Shown: positions 34,601 to 44,730, counted from the stretch's first letter. The stretch: DNA of 64,000 bases from Chitinophagales bacterium (GCA_016786765.1 JAEUUZ010000046.1:1-64000); one strand, 5' to 3'. Program-made: numbers and translations. The notes: generated by a model from the sequence alone, not told the origin.

Positions 34601-35500
34601 TTACTTAAATCGCGGGTGAAACTGCTGCAATGTACTTCTGAGGAAGTCTTTATCTAAGTGGGTATAGATTTCAGTGGTTGTAATCGATACATGCCCAAGC
34701 ATTTCTTGCACTGCTCTTAAATCGGCTCCTCCTTCTATCAAGTGTGTGGCAAAGGAGTGTCGAAAGGTATGCGGAGAAATGGTTTTCTTGATTCCTGCTT
34801 GTATAGCATATTTCTTAATGGTTAGGAAAATCATCACCCTACTGATGCGTTTTCCGCGAGAAGTAATGAATAAAAAGTCTTCTTCGCCTTTCACTACATT
34901 GTAGTGGTTACGGATCGTATCGCGAAAAAGCACAAGGTATTTCTTAGCTTCTGAACCAATAGGGGTAAGCCTTTCCTTGTTCCCTTTTCCTCGAACTAAA
35001 ATAAAATCACTATCGAGATGTAGGTTTGAGATTTGTAAGTTCACCGCTTCACTTACCCGTAAGCCACATCCATACAGCACTTCAATAATGGCCCGATTCC
35101 GCTGTCCTTCAGGCGTACTCAAATCAATGACATTCAACAATAGATTGATTTCAGCAACCGAAAGGGTATCGGGCAGTTTGCGCTTGAGTTTCGGACCTTG
35201 TAGTAAATCGGCCGGATTGGCGGATATAATATCTTCCAACAACAAATACTTGAAGAAACTTTTTAAACCGGAGATGATTCTTGCCTGACTTTGCTCTTCT
35301 AATCCCAGTTCATTGATCCAAATAATAAACTGCTCCAAATCCTTGAGGGAAACAGCTGTTACACTTTTTTTGGGTTCGTGAATATCGAAATATTGAACCA
35401 GTTTATGGACATCCCGTAGATACGCTTCAATGGAGTGCGGGGAAAGCGATTTCTCCAATTGCAAAAAGGATCGGAATCCTTGGATGTAGATATTCCACAT
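34601..35500 (-). CDS. xerD: Tyrosine recombinase XerD
   Basis: A 299-residue XerD-type recombinase with Arg148 (CGLRVSEA), Lys172 (GKGNKER), His244/Arg247 (HTFRH), His270 (MLGHVS) and Tyr279 (EIYTHLD). It resolves chromosome dimers at dif and is clearly distinct from the longer recombinase at 4603-5640, which carries an extra N-terminal domain. It starts one base after the purC stop. Confidence 0.92.
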   Translation of the reverse strand: MWNIYIQGFRSFLQLEKSLSPHSIEAYLRDVHKLVQYFDIHEPKKSVTAVSLKDLEQFIIWINELGLEEQSQARIISGLKSFFKYLLLEDIISANPADLLQGPKLKRKLPDTLSVAEINLLLNVIDLSTPEGQRNRAIIEVLYGCGLRVSEAVNLQISNLHLDSDFILVRGKGNKERLTPIGSEAKKYLVLFRDTIRNHYNVVKGEEDFLFITSRGKRISRVMIFLTIKKYAIQAGIKKTISPHTFRHSFATHLIEGGADLRAVQEMLGHVSITTTEIYTHLDKDFLRSTLQQFHPRFK

Positions 35501-35501
35501 A

Positions 35502-36446
35502 TTATGCTAACGTAGCAAAGTACTGTTTCACGTTATCTTCGATACGTTGTGTAATATTATCGGTGTTAGCCGGTACAAATGTTTTGCCGGTTACGCGTTC
35601 ATATAATTCAATATATCGTGCAGTAATTACATTCACAAACTCATCGGGCATAAACGGCATTTGCTGATTGTCTTTGCCCTGAAAGCCTTGCTCCATCAAC
35701 CATTCACGCACAAATTCTTTCGATAATTGTTGTTGCGGTTCACCTTTAGCCTGACGATCGGCATAGCCTTCTGCATAAAAATAGCGTGAAGAATCGGGGG
35801 TGTGAATTTCATCTATCAAATACACTTCGTTGTTATGTATACCGAATTCGTATTTCGTATCCACTAGTATTAATCCTTGTTTCAAGGCCATTTCAGTACC
35901 GCGGGCAAATAAACCTAATGCATACTTTTCAAGCGTAGCCCAGGTTTCAGGCGAAACGATATTGCGTTTTAAAATCTCTTCTTTTGAAATATCCTCATCG
36001 TGACCTTCTTCCGCTTTAGTAGCCGGAGTAATAATAGGTGTTGGAAATTTATCGTTTTCTTTCATGCCTTCGGGTAAAACAACCCCACAAAGGATGCGTT
36101 TTCCGGCTTTGTATTCACGTGCTGCATGTCCGGCCAAATACCCACGAACCACCATTTCCAAACGAATTGGATCACATTTAATACCCACTGAAACGTTAGG
36201 ATCAGGTGTGGCTTCCAACCAATTCGGACAAATGTCTTTTGTTGCGGCTAAGAAGTAGGCTGCAATTTGATTCAACACCTGACCTTTGCAAGGAATAGGT
36301 TTCGGTAAAATATGGTCGAAGGCTGAAATTCTATCGGATGCTATAGACACTAATTTATCTTTCACGAAATAAACATCTCTAACTTTTCCGTTGTAAATGC
36401 CTTGTTGTCCGGGAAATTGAAAATGGGTGTCGCGAATAGATTGCAT
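35502..36446 (-). CDS. purC: SAICAR synthase (PurC)
   Basis: A 314-residue phosphoribosylaminoimidazole-succinocarboxamide synthase of purine synthesis, of the longer form used in Bacteroidota. Landmarks: NGKVRDVYFVKDKLV near the start, VRGYLAGHAAREY, LILVDTKYEFG and DEIHTPDSSRYF. It is translated just before xerD, with a one-base gap. Confidence 0.95.
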   Translation of the reverse strand: MQSIRDTHFQFPGQQGIYNGKVRDVYFVKDKLVSIASDRISAFDHILPKPIPCKGQVLNQIAAYFLAATKDICPNWLEATPDPNVSVGIKCDPIRLEMVVRGYLAGHAAREYKAGKRILCGVVLPEGMKENDKFPTPIITPATKAEEGHDEDISKEEILKRNIVSPETWATLEKYALGLFARGTEMALKQGLILVDTKYEFGIHNNEVYLIDEIHTPDSSRYFYAEGYADRQAKGEPQQQLSKEFVREWLMEQGFQGKDNQQMPFMPDEFVNVITARYIELYERVTGKTFVPANTDNITQRIEDNVKQYFATLA

Positions 36447-36488
36447 AGTGTTGTTTTAGCGTGTGAAGTTTCGGCAGCGAAAAATAAA

Positions 36489-36517
36489 AAAGGCTATCAA
36501 ATTTTGATAGCCTTTTC
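36489..36517 (-). terminator. Terminator after rplS
   Basis: AAGGCTATCAAATTTTGATAGCCTT stem; on the minus strand it is followed by a T run, directly after the rplS stop at 36538, so purC is a separate transcript. Confidence 0.85.
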
Positions 36518-36537
36518 CAATATTGTTGGTAAAAATA

Positions 36538-36900
36538 TTATTGTTCAATAGCTTGACGCTTCTCAGTAATACGAGATGCTTTACCTGTACGATCTCTTTG
36601 GTAGTACAATTTAGCTCTTCTTACACGTCCAACTTTGTTCACGATAATTTCGTCAACAAAAGGGGATAACAATGGGAAAACACGCTCTACACCAACACCG
36701 TTAGCCATTTTACGAACTGTAAATGTTTTAGTAGTTCCTTGTCCGTTCAATTGGATTACATCTCCACGGAACTCTTGGATACGCTCTTTGTTACCCTCTG
36801 AAATTTTATAAGAAACGGTGATATTATCTCCCGGGCGGAAAGATGGATGTTTGCTCTCCGGATTTAACGTCTTGTTTACTAGTGCAATTGTAGGATTCAT
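36538..36900 (-). CDS. rplS: 50S ribosomal protein L19
   Basis: A 120-residue L19 with the conserved [22 protein letters not shown] region and the C-terminal [22 protein letters not shown]. It bridges the subunits near the tRNA-binding site. It lies 66 bp after trmD, its normal partner. Confidence 0.97.
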   Translation of the reverse strand: MNPTIALVNKTLNPESKHPSFRPGDNITVSYKISEGNKERIQEFRGDVIQLNGQGTTKTFTVRKMANGVGVERVFPLLSPFVDEIIVNKVGRVRRAKLYYQRDRTGKASRITEKRQAIEQ

Positions 36901-36966
36901 ATTATTTTGTTGTATTCGTTTTTATAATTGAGTTTGCAAAAATAGATTTTTTTCTTAAAATACAAA

Positions 36967-37644
36967 CTATTCTTCGAGTAAATCGGGTCTTCGGGTTTTG
37001 GTGCGCTCCAAGGCTTTATTATACCGCCAGTCGGCAATATTCTTGTCGTGGCCGGAAAGTAGTATTTCCGGTACTTTTAAGCCTTTAAACTCCTCTGGTC
37101 TAGTAAAAACGGGTGGTGCCAACAAATTATCTTGGAAAGAGTCTGTTAATGCTGAGGTTTCATCGCTTAATACCCCGGGAATGAGCCTTCCTACTGTATC
37201 CACTAAAACTGCAGCTCCTAATTCCCCTCCACTGAGCACATAATCGCCAATGGAAATCTCTTGGGTTACGTACAATTGCCGAATACGCTCGTCAATGCCC
37301 TTGTAATGGCCACAGATAATCATCAGGTTATTCTTCAAGCTCAGACTGTTCGACATTTTCTGATTCAGCGTATTCCCGTCCGGAGTCATATAAATCACCT
37401 CATCGTAAGTTCGTTCCGATTTTAACTGTTCAATGCAAAGCGATAACGGTTCACACATCATCACCATTCCTGCACCACCACCGTATTGGTAATCGTCTAC
37501 CTGCTTACTTTTGAACGGAGAGAATGTACGCAGATTTACCACATTTACCTCCAAGATGCCCTTTGTTTGAGCACGCTTCAAAATAGAGTGGGAGAGTGGA
37601 CTCTCCAATAACTCGGGTAAAACAGTGATAATATCAATACGCAT
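36967..37644 (-). CDS. trmD: tRNA (guanine-37-N1)-methyltransferase TrmD
   Basis: A 225-residue SPOUT methyltransferase. The trefoil-knot SAM site is shown by [24 protein letters not shown] and [16 protein letters not shown]. It methylates G37 of tRNAs reading CNN and prevents frameshifting. The ATG at 37644 ([14 protein letters not shown]) is the family start; the frame runs 40 codons further without conservation. Confidence 0.96.
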   Translation of the reverse strand: MRIDIITVLPELLESPLSHSILKRAQTKGILEVNVVNLRTFSPFKSKQVDDYQYGGGAGMVMMCEPLSLCIEQLKSERTYDEVIYMTPDGNTLNQKMSNSLSLKNNLMIICGHYKGIDERIRQLYVTQEISIGDYVLSGGELGAAVLVDTVGRLIPGVLSDETSALTDSFQDNLLAPPVFTRPEEFKGLKVPEILLSGHDKNIADWRYNKALERTKTRRPDLLEE

Positions 37645-37751
37645 GCTCAAGAACCAATTATGGCCGACAAAGGTAGTAATATGTTTGAAATGGAACGTAT
37701 TGGTCAGCATGGATGGTGCGCTGCAATGGCTTGCAATATTCCAATGTCGTA

Positions 37752-37781
37752 TTGTTCCGAACAAATATTTTGCTAGTATTG
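37752..37781 (+). promoter_or_regulatory. Possible Bacteroidota promoter for the lipoprotein at 37810
   Basis: TTG at 37752-37754 and TAGTATTG at 37774-37781 are spaced 19 bp apart, close to the Bacteroidota -33 TTG and -7 TAnnTTTG elements with one mismatch. It lies 28 bp before the start codon. Confidence 0.35.
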
Positions 37782-37809
37782 TGCATTATTAAACCTTAAA
37801 CCCTTTATT

Positions 37810-38367
37810 ATGAAAAGAATCTTATTTCTAGCGACAATTATCGCCTTAGTTTCCACTCCAGGTTGTAAAAAAAGCACTTCAACCGCCACTTGCGGAAATG
37901 GAACATTTAACTGTACCATTAATGGTGTTTCTTTTGCTGCTGCTTCCACCAACGAAAGTACATTGTTGAAATCTTCATACGGTGGTACCCCTGTTAAACG
38001 CATGGATATTCGAGCTAAAGCAGCCGATGGGAAGTATATCATTTTAACTATTACGAATTTGCAGAATGCCGGTTCCGGTGATGGTGTTGTGCTAAAGGAT
38101 TATTTTGCAGATGTAACGAAAAACTACAGTAATGCTGCCGGATACGAAGGGGCATTAACTACCTATACTCAAGGTTCCACGACTACACTGGGACAATCGA
38201 GTGTTGCAGGTGGAAGTTCTAATTACAAAATTACCATTACATCATGTGATGAGACCGCACATACTGTAGCAGGTACATTTAATATGGATTTGGATGATTA
38301 TACCGGTAACGGAAACAGCTATGCAGTGAGCGGATCATTCTCCAACGTTTGCTACACGGTAAGATAA
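37810..38367 (+). CDS. Predicted lipoprotein, unknown function
   Basis: A 185-residue lipoprotein precursor: signal peptide with S-T-P-G-C, lipid-modified Cys19. The mature part is beta-rich with Ser/Thr/Gly patches (about 40-185) and resembles small Bacteroidota surface or periplasmic lipoproteins of the DUF6252 kind, without a firm match. A stand-alone transcription unit with its own terminator. Confidence 0.8.
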   Translation: MKRILFLATIIALVSTPGCKKSTSTATCGNGTFNCTINGVSFAAASTNESTLLKSSYGGTPVKRMDIRAKAADGKYIILTITNLQNAGSGDGVVLKDYFADVTKNYSNAAGYEGALTTYTQGSTTTLGQSSVAGGSSNYKITITSCDETAHTVAGTFNMDLDDYTGNGNSYAVSGSFSNVCYTVR

Positions 38368-38390
38368 ATTGTATAACTTTTATGAATAGG

Positions 38391-38423
38391 GTGTCGGTAT
38401 GGTTCATGCCGACACTTTTTTAT
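38391..38423 (+). terminator. Terminator after the lipoprotein gene
   Basis: GTGTCGG / CCGACAC stem around an 11-base loop followed by a T run, 23 bp after the stop codon. Confidence 0.85.
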
Positions 38424-38509
38424 TTAGGATAGTTTTTGGACTACCTCTATATATGTTTTATTAATCCAATCTACATTAATTCTGTTTTGCTGGGAATAAC
38501 ATTTTAACA

Positions 38510-39424
38510 TTATTTCAAGTGCGCAGTGGTGAGGAGCTGAGTATAAATTGCTACTTGAGCAGTATCTTTTTTTGATTCCCAATACGCTAACATTCTCTTA
38601 AAATGAGCACTTGGAGTGGTTTCTAAATTCCATGCCATTTTTTCCAGGCAATCGGGACAAAGAAATTGAGGTGTTATGTCTGTCTCACCAAGTCCGTTTG
38701 AGCCGTTCATGATACATGGATATCGTACACAATGTTTTAGGCAGAACATATGTCCAATTTCGTGTGTTGCAATTTTGCAAGTACGTTCTAAACAAAGACG
38801 ATACAGCAGGGTATCGTTATCCGGATAACCTAATCTTCGCATACTCCAAACGCCAACACGTTTATAGAATGACGCCAACCCAAATACATAATTCCACGAT
38901 TCTGATGGAAAAAGGTCTTCACTGGTGAGTGCAATCAAAACGGCAGCATCGCTATACTCGTTAATGCTTAAATAGGAATCAATAAAATAGCCAGTTTTGT
39001 ATTGTGTAATACCAATATCTCTTTTCATTGAATCAGGAACATCAGGCATTTTTCGAACAGGGAGTTGTACGACATTCATTCCATAAATAGCTTCTACAAA
39101 ATGACATGTTTCTGTTACAATTTCTTTTTGCTTTTCTGTAAATGAACCAAGTGGTAAAATGTAGATTTTATCGCGTTTTGGGGTAAGGGAAAATGGATCG
39201 CGAATGATATAATTGCCAAAGGGTTCATACGTTTCGTTCTTATGTATTGTTCGCCACGAAAATTCCGATGGTTTGCCGTGCAATTTGTAAAACTTACGAA
39301 CTGGTTCTACTTCAAGATATATTTTTAGCGCAGGAAAGAAGTAAATGCAAAGTCCTATAAACAGCAATAAAGCTCCGGATAGAGCGAATCTCAATAAACG
39401 TTTTCGAGTGAATAGTGTCCCCAT
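38510..39424 (-). CDS. Membrane-anchored archaemetzincin-like metalloprotease
   Basis: A 304-residue protein with an N-terminal membrane segment (about residues 12-32) and a C-terminal archaemetzincin zinc site: HEIGHMFCLKHC (His221, His225, His231) followed by the diagnostic CxxxxCxM and, about 18 residues on, CxxC (CPDC). These bind the catalytic and a structural zinc. Archaemetzincins are aminopeptidase-like proteases found in archaea, vertebrates and scattered bacteria; the physiological substrate is unknown. The ATG at 39424 is preferred over a TTG four codons earlier. Confidence 0.9.
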   Translation of the reverse strand: MGTLFTRKRLLRFALSGALLLFIGLCIYFFPALKIYLEVEPVRKFYKLHGKPSEFSWRTIHKNETYEPFGNYIIRDPFSLTPKRDKIYILPLGSFTEKQKEIVTETCHFVEAIYGMNVVQLPVRKMPDVPDSMKRDIGITQYKTGYFIDSYLSINEYSDAAVLIALTSEDLFPSESWNYVFGLASFYKRVGVWSMRRLGYPDNDTLLYRLCLERTCKIATHEIGHMFCLKHCVRYPCIMNGSNGLGETDITPQFLCPDCLEKMAWNLETTPSAHFKRMLAYWESKKDTAQVAIYTQLLTTAHLK

Positions 39425-39514
39425 TTTTTTCTTCAATCCATGTGTTCATAGATTAAACTCAAAAGAGGGATTTTTAGTATATTGTTATAACTATTATCGC
39501 TGAATGTACTGTGG

Positions 39515-40555
39515 TTACTTCGTTTTACTCAATGCTTCTTCCAATACTTTAATGCGTTCTAACAACTCCGGAATGCGTTTAATATGCGCTAATTGTTTGT
39601 AGTGCTCACGGAAATCTGTGGCCGGTGAACCTGAAACTGATTTATTTTTGCCAATCGATTTAGAAATGCCCGATTGTGCATTGATTTTCACTCCATCGTC
39701 AATTTTGATGTGGCCTACAATGCCAACCTGTCCGCCAATCAACACATGCTTACCAATTTTTGTACTACCCGAAACGCCCGTCTGTGCTGCAATTGCGCTA
39801 TGTTCTCCAATTTCAACATTATGTGCTATATGAACGAGGTTGTCTAGTTTCACTCCTTTATGAATAATAGTAGTGCCAAGCGTTGCGCGGTCAATCACAG
39901 TGTTGGCGCCAATTTCCACATCATCTTCCAACACAACAATTCCGGTTTGAGGTACTTTCTGAAACCCATTTTCGGTTGGAATAAAACCAAAGCCATCCCC
40001 TCCAATTACCGCACCGGCATGGATAATACAGTTTGCGCCAATAATGCATCCATCGTATATTTTCACTCCGGCATGAATCACCGTGTTATCGCCAAGAGTT
40101 ACATTTTCGCCAATAAAACAGTTGGGGTAAATCGATACATTTTTTCCAATGCGAACATTTTTGTCGAGATACGAGAATGCTCCTAAATAGAACCCTTCGC
40201 CATAAGTGGATGCATTGCCAATAAAGGTTTGTGGCTCGATGCCTGTTTTTTTATTGCCGGCTTGAATGAATTGCTGATACACACTTAATAATTTCGCAAA
40301 AGCAGCCTGCGGATTGTCTACACGAATAATGGATTTAATCTTCGAATTGTTGACTTGTAAATCTTTTCGAATCAATAAAACACCCGCTGTAGCAGTGTTT
40401 GCGTAATGTTCGTATTTCGGATTGGCAATAAAACAAAGCGAATCTTCATCGCCTTCTTCAATTTTGGACAGTTTACATACTTTATGGTTGATATCGCCTT
40501 CCGGAACTCCTTCTAAAAGGCTTGCAATTTCAGCAGATTTGAATGATGGAATCAT
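39515..40555 (-). CDS. lpxD: UDP-3-O-acylglucosamine N-acyltransferase LpxD
   Basis: A 346-residue lipid A enzyme adding the second acyl chain to UDP-3-O-acyl-glucosamine. N-terminal uridine-binding domain (1-100), then a left-handed hexapeptide-repeat helix with catalytic His in VHIAHNVEIGEHSAIAAQ, and a C-terminal helix. Follows the HD-hydrolase gene by 28 bp on the same strand. Confidence 0.95.
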   Translation of the reverse strand: MIPSFKSAEIASLLEGVPEGDINHKVCKLSKIEEGDEDSLCFIANPKYEHYANTATAGVLLIRKDLQVNNSKIKSIIRVDNPQAAFAKLLSVYQQFIQAGNKKTGIEPQTFIGNASTYGEGFYLGAFSYLDKNVRIGKNVSIYPNCFIGENVTLGDNTVIHAGVKIYDGCIIGANCIIHAGAVIGGDGFGFIPTENGFQKVPQTGIVVLEDDVEIGANTVIDRATLGTTIIHKGVKLDNLVHIAHNVEIGEHSAIAAQTGVSGSTKIGKHVLIGGQVGIVGHIKIDDGVKINAQSGISKSIGKNKSVSGSPATDFREHYKQLAHIKRIPELLERIKVLEEALSKTK

Positions 40556-40583
40556 ATGTTGGTATATGGTCGCAAAGCTTTAA

Positions 40584-41831
40584 TTAATGGGATAGTGTTT
40601 TCTCTTTCGGGAAACACAAATAGTATTTCACCACAGGTTTGGTTAACACCGATAAATTCAATTGGTCGGAAACTTGCGCTATATCTTCTAATTTGCCGTT
40701 TCTAGTCCAAATTAAAATGCCGTTTTCCGATGGATTGTAGACATGATTAGTGGTTGAATCCGTTAACACCAAGAAGGCAGCATCTTTCTTACTCACTTTA
40801 AATTTCTTCGATACTTCATTGGTGATGGCTTCAATTTCTTTGTGCGAAAATGCTTTTTCTCGCATTTCTACTTTGAATAATTTTCTGTCTAAAATGGCAT
40901 TGGCCAATAAGCTCAGAATCCTGTCGTCATGGCTTCTCCAAGCTTTAAGTCCGCAGATAATGTCGTTGTCATCGAGCATGGAATAGTTTTTTAATACCGT
41001 TTCCGATTTAGAAAATGCTGCTACGTTAACGTCATTCACCAAGAAATATTGTAAAGCATCGGAAGCCGGTACTTTTACGCCTTCCCGAATCAAATCTTTT
41101 GCTCGTTCAATGGCTTTAATCATCATCTGCTCAACACACAAAACGGTTTTGTGGAGGTAGACTTGCCAATACATCAATCTACGCGCAATCAGGAAGTTTT
41201 CGATAGAATAAATGCCCTTTTCGTCAATCACCAATTGATCGTCTTTCACGTTAAACATCTCAATAATGCGGTCGTAGGCAATTACGCCTTCATTCACACC
41301 GGTGAAAAAACTGTCGCGGGTAAGGTAATCCAAACGGTCAACGTCTAATTGCGAGGAAACCAATTGATGTAAAAACTGTTTCGGATAGGTGCCTTCAAAA
41401 ATATCAATGGCCATTTTCAATTTGCCTTTGAATTGTTTGTTCAATTCCTTCATGTAAATCTTCGACACCGATTCGTGCGATACCTTTGGAATCAAAATAT
41501 GTTCTAGGGTATGGGAAAACGGACCGTGACCAATATCATGCAACAAAATGGCGATTGAAGCGCTGAGTTCCTCTTGTTCTGTAATCTTAACCCCCTTTAT
41601 TTTCAGAATGTTTAGGGCTTTTCGCATTAAATGGAATGCACCCAACGCGTGATGAAATCGCGTGTGTAATGCGCCCGGATAAACATAATCGCTAAATCCT
41701 AATTGCTTGATTCTGCGCAAGCGTTGAAAATAGGGGTGTTCAATGATATCAAAAATCAACTCGTGCGGTATGGTAATGAAACCATGTACAGGGTCATTGA
41801 AAATTTTTCGTTTATTGAGTTGAGTTTTCAA
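40584..41831 (-). CDS. HD-domain phosphohydrolase (dNTPase/SAMHD1-like)
   Basis: A 415-residue protein with the HD metal site: H-H in TRFHHALGAFHLM and H-D in LLHDIGHGPFSHTLEH, plus the conserved start KIFNDPVHGFI. This family hydrolyses dNTPs or related phosphoesters; the exact substrate in Bacteroidota is not set. It starts at a TTG (41831). It is first in an operon with lpxD and divergent from porX. Confidence 0.88.
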   Translation of the reverse strand: MKTQLNKRKIFNDPVHGFITIPHELIFDIIEHPYFQRLRRIKQLGFSDYVYPGALHTRFHHALGAFHLMRKALNILKIKGVKITEQEELSASIAILLHDIGHGPFSHTLEHILIPKVSHESVSKIYMKELNKQFKGKLKMAIDIFEGTYPKQFLHQLVSSQLDVDRLDYLTRDSFFTGVNEGVIAYDRIIEMFNVKDDQLVIDEKGIYSIENFLIARRLMYWQVYLHKTVLCVEQMMIKAIERAKDLIREGVKVPASDALQYFLVNDVNVAAFSKSETVLKNYSMLDDNDIICGLKAWRSHDDRILSLLANAILDRKLFKVEMREKAFSHKEIEAITNEVSKKFKVSKKDAAFLVLTDSTTNHVYNPSENGILIWTRNGKLEDIAQVSDQLNLSVLTKPVVKYYLCFPKEKTLSH

Positions 41832-41902
41832 AATATGTTAAACTAGCTATGCTTTACAGATTAAAAATTGATATTTTACGTTAGCAAGTTAAAATAAAAA
41901 AT

Positions 41903-43462
41903 ATGACTAAAACAACGATTTTATGGGCTGATGACGAGATTGATTTATTGAAGCCGCAGGTGATGTTCTTGAAAGAGAAGGGTTATGAAGTGATTACGGT
42001 TTCAAATGGGAAAGATGCTATTGCAAAATTCAGCAGCGAAAAAATCGATGTAGTGCTCTTAGATGAATCTATGCCGGGGCTTTCGGGGCTTCAAACCCTT
42101 ACACTCATTAAGGAAGTAAACCAACACGTTCCGGTAGTGATGATTACCAAAAACGAAGAGGATAACTTGATGGAGGAAGCCATCGGCTCTCAAATTGCCG
42201 ATTATTTGATTAAACCGGTAAAACCCCAACAAATTTTATCGGCTCTCAAAAAGATTTTGAATAAGACCGATTTAGTGAGTGAAAAAACGGTGAGCGACTA
42301 CCGCAGCAAGTTTCAGGAGTTGTTTATGCGTATTCAAGATAAACAAGATCAGAAAGGTTGGTCTGAATTATACAAGGATTTGATTTATTGGGAAGGGGAG
42401 TTGAGCCGCGCGAATACCAAAGAAATGCAAGAGGTGTTTGATATGCAGAAGAACGAAGCGAATACCGAGTTTAATAAGTTTATCATCAAAAACTACAAGA
42501 GTTGGTTTACTGCAGAAGGCATGAAAGAAGCCCCTTTGATGTCGCACAACGTATTACGCAATAAGTTACCGAAGTTGTTGAAAGAGAACAAACCAACGTT
42601 TGTGATTCTGATTGATAATTTGCGCTTCGACCAATGGCGCGCTATTCAATCGTTTTTCTTGAATCAGTTTAGAGTGGATGAAGAGGATACATTTATGTCG
42701 ATTTTGCCTACAGCTACACAATACAGTAGAAACGCCATTTTTGCTGGGATGACGCCTTTACAAATCCAAAAGCAATTTCCGGATAAATGGTTGAATGATG
42801 ATGATGAAGGCGGAAAGAATATGTATGAAGAATTCTTTTTGGAGAATTTCTTGAAACGCACATTTTCAGAGCCAATTAAGCACCAGTATGTGAAAGTTAC
42901 TACGCACAAAGCAGGGCAGGAGTTGGAAGAGAATATTCTCAACTATATGAATAATAAGCTTACGGTGATTGTCTACAATTTCGTGGATATGTTATCGCAT
43001 GCCAGAACGGAAATGGAAGTGTTGAAAGAGTTAGCGAATGATGAAGCTGCTTACCGATCCCTTGCTGTGTCGTGGTTTGAGCATTCACCGTTACAAAATG
43101 CAATCAAAAAATTGGCTGGGAAAGACATTAACGTATTATTACTTACAGATCACGGTTCAGTGCGGGTGAAAGATCCATCGAAGTGTGTGGGCGACCGACA
43201 AACAAGTACTAATATTCGTTACAAAGTGGGCAAGAACCTTAATTTCGAAGAGAAAGATGTTTTGGCGATTCGCAATCCGGAAGAGATTCAACTGCCAAAA
43301 TCAAATTTGAGTTCTACCTATATTTTTGCTAAAGAAGATAAGTATTTAATCTATCCGAATAACTACAGTCATTTCGTACAATTCTTCAAAAATACGTTCC
43401 AGCACGGGGGTATTTCCTTGGAAGAAATGATTATACCGGTAGTAACGATGTCGAGTAAATAA
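41903..43462 (+). CDS. porX: PorX-like response regulator with PglZ domain
   Basis: A 519-residue protein: receiver domain (1-125) with acidic pair D10/D11, phospho-acceptor Asp54 and Lys in LIKPVKP, then a helical linker and a PglZ/alkaline-phosphatase-superfamily domain (about 200-519; VILIDNLRFDQW and LLLTDHGSVRV carry metal ligands). PorX controls type IX secretion genes with the sensor PorY and can act as a nucleotide phosphodiesterase. PorY is not in the window. The PorU/PorV-like genes at 44731-51053 are natural targets of regulation. Confidence 0.9.
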   Translation: MTKTTILWADDEIDLLKPQVMFLKEKGYEVITVSNGKDAIAKFSSEKIDVVLLDESMPGLSGLQTLTLIKEVNQHVPVVMITKNEEDNLMEEAIGSQIADYLIKPVKPQQILSALKKILNKTDLVSEKTVSDYRSKFQELFMRIQDKQDQKGWSELYKDLIYWEGELSRANTKEMQEVFDMQKNEANTEFNKFIIKNYKSWFTAEGMKEAPLMSHNVLRNKLPKLLKENKPTFVILIDNLRFDQWRAIQSFFLNQFRVDEEDTFMSILPTATQYSRNAIFAGMTPLQIQKQFPDKWLNDDDEGGKNMYEEFFLENFLKRTFSEPIKHQYVKVTTHKAGQELEENILNYMNNKLTVIVYNFVDMLSHARTEMEVLKELANDEAAYRSLAVSWFEHSPLQNAIKKLAGKDINVLLLTDHGSVRVKDPSKCVGDRQTSTNIRYKVGKNLNFEEKDVLAIRNPEEIQLPKSNLSSTYIFAKEDKYLIYPNNYSHFVQFFKNTFQHGGISLEEMIIPVVTMSSK

Positions 43463-43463
43463 C

Positions 43464-44123
43464 ATGATCGATTCCATTTCCATTTTAACCACCGGTGATG
43501 GTTCGCAAACCTTGTTTTCACAGCAGTTTGACGAGATTTATCACTCTCGAAATGGAGCGTTGACCGAGTCGCAACATGTGTTTGTGCAACATGGTTTAAT
43601 GAATGTCAACAAGCCGCATATAAAGGTGTTTGAAGTTGGATTTGGCACAGGCTTGAACGCCTTGTTGTGTGCACATTATGCGCATCAGAACAACGTTTCG
43701 ATTGATTACACAGGTGTGGAATTGTATCCTGTTGATGAAACAATTGCAAGTCAATTAACCTTTCATGAAGCGTTGGATGATTGCCCGATTGAAACTTCCG
43801 TTTTGCATAAAGCACCATGGAATGAACGTGTTTCCATATCGCCAAACTTTACAATGCTGAAAATTCAGCACAGTTTTGTGGATGTTCAGCTCGAAGAAAT
43901 ATATGATGTGATTTTCTTTGATGCCTTTGCACCCGAGAAACAGCCGGAGTTGTGGGACTTGTCGGTTTTTCAAAAATGCTATGCATTGTTAGCAGTAGGA
44001 GGAGTATTAACCACCTATTGTGCTAAAGGCTATGTAAAACGAAATATGCAGGAAGCCGGCTTTCGGGTAGAGAAGGTTCCCGGTCCACCGGGTAAGCGTG
44101 AAATGCTGGTAGCGTTCAAATGA
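43464..44123 (+). CDS. mnmD: tRNA (5-methylaminomethyl-2-thiouridine) methyltransferase MnmD
   Basis: A 219-residue stand-alone MnmD, homologous to the methyltransferase half of MnmC. Blocks: VFEVGFGTGLNALL (SAM site), FFDAFAPEKQPELWD and GGVLTTYCAKGYVKR. It completes the wobble-U34 modification of tRNAs. The start is one base after the porX stop. Confidence 0.92.
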   Translation: MIDSISILTTGDGSQTLFSQQFDEIYHSRNGALTESQHVFVQHGLMNVNKPHIKVFEVGFGTGLNALLCAHYAHQNNVSIDYTGVELYPVDETIASQLTFHEALDDCPIETSVLHKAPWNERVSISPNFTMLKIQHSFVDVQLEEIYDVIFFDAFAPEKQPELWDLSVFQKCYALLAVGGVLTTYCAKGYVKRNMQEAGFRVEKVPGPPGKREMLVAFK

Positions 44124-44173
44124 CTTGCAATTGTGGCATGATTTTTCCATCTTCACTGAATAAATAACAGATT

Positions 44174-44716
44174 ATGAATCGTTTTAAGGTAGTTTTTTTA
44201 GGAGCTTCTTTGTTGGTTTTAACGGCTGTATTGGCTTTTCGCCCTGCCGAAACAGAGCCCAAAGGTATTCAATGGATGACTTTTGAACAAATGCAAGCAG
44301 CACAGAAACAGAAACCTAAAAAAGTGATTATCGATATTTATACCGATTGGTGTGGCTGGTGTAAGAAGATGGATAAAACCACTTTTGAACAACCTGCTAT
44401 TGCTAAGTATGTGAACGAAAATTTTTATGCGGTGAAGTTTGATGCAGAATCAAAACCTTCCATAACCTTTGCCGGTAAAGTGTATAACAATCCGCAACGC
44501 TATCACGAATTGGCTATGAAGTTGATGGATGGTAAAGCCGGTTTTCCCACTTCCGTTTATTTAGATGAAACATTAAAGCCCATTACACCTCCTATTGCAT
44601 CTTACCTAGACGCTAAGCAATTTGAGTTAATCATTAATTACCTGAATACCGAAAGTTACAAACGCGTTTCTTTCGATCAGTATTCGCAGGAATTCAAGAG
44701 TTTGATTCAGCAGTAA
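44174..44716 (+). CDS. Thioredoxin-like protein with CGWC site, exported
   Basis: A 180-residue thioredoxin-fold protein with an N-terminal hydrophobic segment (about 5-24) acting as signal or anchor, and the active site YTDWCGWCKKMD near residue 57. Domain type is thioredoxin_7/DUF255-like. It would act as a periplasmic thiol reductant or chaperone. Placed 50 bp after mnmD. Confidence 0.85.
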   Translation: MNRFKVVFLGASLLVLTAVLAFRPAETEPKGIQWMTFEQMQAAQKQKPKKVIIDIYTDWCGWCKKMDKTTFEQPAIAKYVNENFYAVKFDAESKPSITFAGKVYNNPQRYHELAMKLMDGKAGFPTSVYLDETLKPITPPIASYLDAKQFELIINYLNTESYKRVSFDQYSQEFKSLIQQ

Positions 44717-44730
44717 TTAATCCAATCGTT

